Shown: positions 63,335 through 64,000 of the stretch, piece by piece | Numbering within the stretch: position 1 is the first letter of the stretch | Layout: the number at the start of each line of letters is the position of its first letter | Origin: Brumimicrobium sp041655765 | GTDB lineage: Bacteria; Bacteroidota; Bacteroidia; Flavobacteriales_D; Crocinitomicaceae | Direction of reading: 5' to 3' | DNA: 64,000 nt | Assembly: GCA_041655765.1 (NCBI GenBank) | Contig: JBBAEU010000010.1 | Span: 36,863 to 100,862, forward strand | The notes under the pieces: generated by a model | What the model was told of the DNA's origin: nothing | The model's database searches: none | Seen by the model: the letters and a program-made list of their open reading frames with translations, nothing else | Program-made: the position numbers and the translations under genes

Positions 63335-63621
63335 TTATTTAGGAAACATCCTTATAAAATCTTCCAAGGCGTTAATTACTTGATAAAAAATAAATTCAAT
63401 AAATTCATTTTTATCGTGGTTTGTTTGTGCAATCTCTAATGCTTCGTAATATTTTAACTTATTGGTGTTTTCACTGCTAATGTTTGTAATTGGATAACCT
63501 GCTTGAAGAAGGATTAAATTCATTACTAAACGTGCAGTTCTTCCTCCTTTTTCATAACGGCTGAGTAGAGAATAATTTATGTTTAAAGATTCTGAAACTT
63601 CTTTAAGAGAATATTTATTAT
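63335..63621 (-). pseudogene. Fic/HTH protein remnant (internally deleted, truncated by IS982-type end)
   Basis: An open minus-strand frame with no start codon of its own. The upstream part reads like an XRE helix-turn-helix (SLKEVSESLNINYSLLSRYE) and runs directly into KGGRTARLVMNLILLQAGYP, the C-terminal Fic-domain motif (GNGRTGRLLMN-type), followed by a normal Fic C-terminal tail. The middle of the Fic domain, with the HPFxxGN catalytic motif, is missing. At about 63621 the frame is cut by the IS982-type left end. It is a dead remnant of an HTH-Fic (toxin/AMPylator-like) gene. Confidence 0.65.
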
Positions 63622-63875
63622 AACCCGTTGTGCATTTGAAAAATAATTAAAAAAGTTGTTCAATTTTACGATATAATTCGTATATTTAACTGACTATCAA
63701 ACAATTAAATATCATGAACAACTTTATTCAAAATTACGAAATAATCTTAGAAAACATTGCAAATTTTAAAATTTCCTTTGATTTTATTCAAATCAGAAAA
63801 CCGAAGCTGAGCAATATAGAGCTTATTGCAATGAATATTACAGCAGAATATATGGGTATTAATTCTGATGTCAGG
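63622..63875 (+). mobile_element. IS982-family left end with truncated transposase
   Basis: It begins AACCCGTTGTGCATTTG (terminal-repeat-like) at about 63622, with a leader of about 92 bp and an ATG at 63714. The 54-residue frame 63714-63878 (MNNFIQNYEIILENI..., then FKISFDF, RKPKLSNIELIAMN, TAEYMG) looks like the N-terminus of an IS982-family transposase. The frame stops at 63876-63878, but similarity seems to break just before, near TGTCAG. A decayed homologue of this left end is at 37155. Confidence 0.7.
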
Positions 63876-64000
63876 TAGTGTTCAATAAAGTGTGTATGGG
63901 ATGTTACTAAATTTATTAATTTCTTTTGAAGAGAGCTCCCAAAAAATGGGTGCTTCTCTTCTCCAGATTATTTTTCCTTTCACGAATATATTAAAATAAT
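63875..64000. mobile_element. Candidate end of a second insertion element (IS256-like?)
   Basis: From about 63875 the sequence (GTAGTGTTCAATAAAGTGTG and on) no longer fits IS982. Such a sharp change inside a transposase frame suggests another element inserted here. The TGTTCAATAAAGTGTGT start recalls IS256-type ends in Bacteroidota, but this is from memory and the window stops before a transposase. A short hairpin (GAGAGCTCCC / GGGTGCTTCTC, near 63931-63961) follows. Low confidence. Confidence 0.3.

Overview
The window is 64 kb of AT-rich chromosome from a Bacteroidota bacterium, most likely order Flavobacteriales (perhaps near Crocinitomicaceae/Cryomorphaceae; the genus cannot be fixed by eye). 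The evidence is: type IX secretion C-terminal signals, a gliding-motility-type C-terminal domain, DUF1573 and DUF4175 proteins, a DksA-like protein with a degenerate zinc finger, A-rich translation starts mostly without Shine-Dalgarno sequences, and many TAnnTTTG (-7) promoter boxes just upstream of genes.

Layout. 1-5.5 kb: a heavy-metal RND efflux operon (TolC-like outer membrane protein, cut by the left edge; lipoprotein adaptor; RND pump). 5.5-14 kb: AsmA-like protein, T9SS cargo, GNAT-like protein, DksA-like regulator, lspA, uridine kinase. 14-18.4 kb: an ABC ATPase followed by a permease fused to an M1-type peptidase. 18.6-31.4 kb: OmpA lipoprotein, TonB-like protein, gcvP, ddl, an orphan histidine kinase, S41 protease, dCMP deaminase, thioredoxin-like lipoprotein, and an ECF sigma factor coupled to a membrane-anchored PKD/T9SS-type protein. 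31.4-33.0 kb: a small accessory segment (CPBP protease, DUF2200) with a 30-bp repeat at its unit boundaries. 33-37.1 kb: three DUF1573 genes, def, serS. 37.1-37.4 kb: a decayed IS982-type left end. 38.5-46.1 kb: methyltransferase, mnmG with a parS-like site at each end, ybeY, an RsbW-like kinase, a DUF4175 protein and a cytochrome c-like lipoprotein. 46.2-49.3 kb: gltX, folB, tRNA-Cys and a universal stress protein. 49.3-53.2 kb: a 1300-residue sensor protein combining a Reg_prop propeller, Y_Y_Y domain, class III cyclase and HD domain. 53.2-54.2 kb: a 957-bp very AT-rich gene-free stretch with DnaA-box-like motifs. 54.2-58 kb: rpiB, pheS, ytxJ-like gene, glutaminyl cyclase and nitrilase-like gene. 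58-63.3 kb: a minus-strand run of lipoproteins, an EamA transporter, fRMsr and RidA. 63.3-64 kb: mobile-element debris, namely a Fic gene remnant cut by an IS982-type left end, itself apparently interrupted by another element.

Most of the window is housekeeping sequence. The points that most repay a second look are the parS-like pair flanking mnmG together with the AT-rich candidate origin region 12 kb away, the propeller-cyclase-HD protein (predicted adenylyl cyclase by its base-recognising residues), the repeat-bounded cassette-like segment at 31.6-32.6 kb, and the layered mobile-element remnants at the right edge. No CRISPR array, prophage or integrase was seen, and no clearly undescribed multi-gene defence system is evident.
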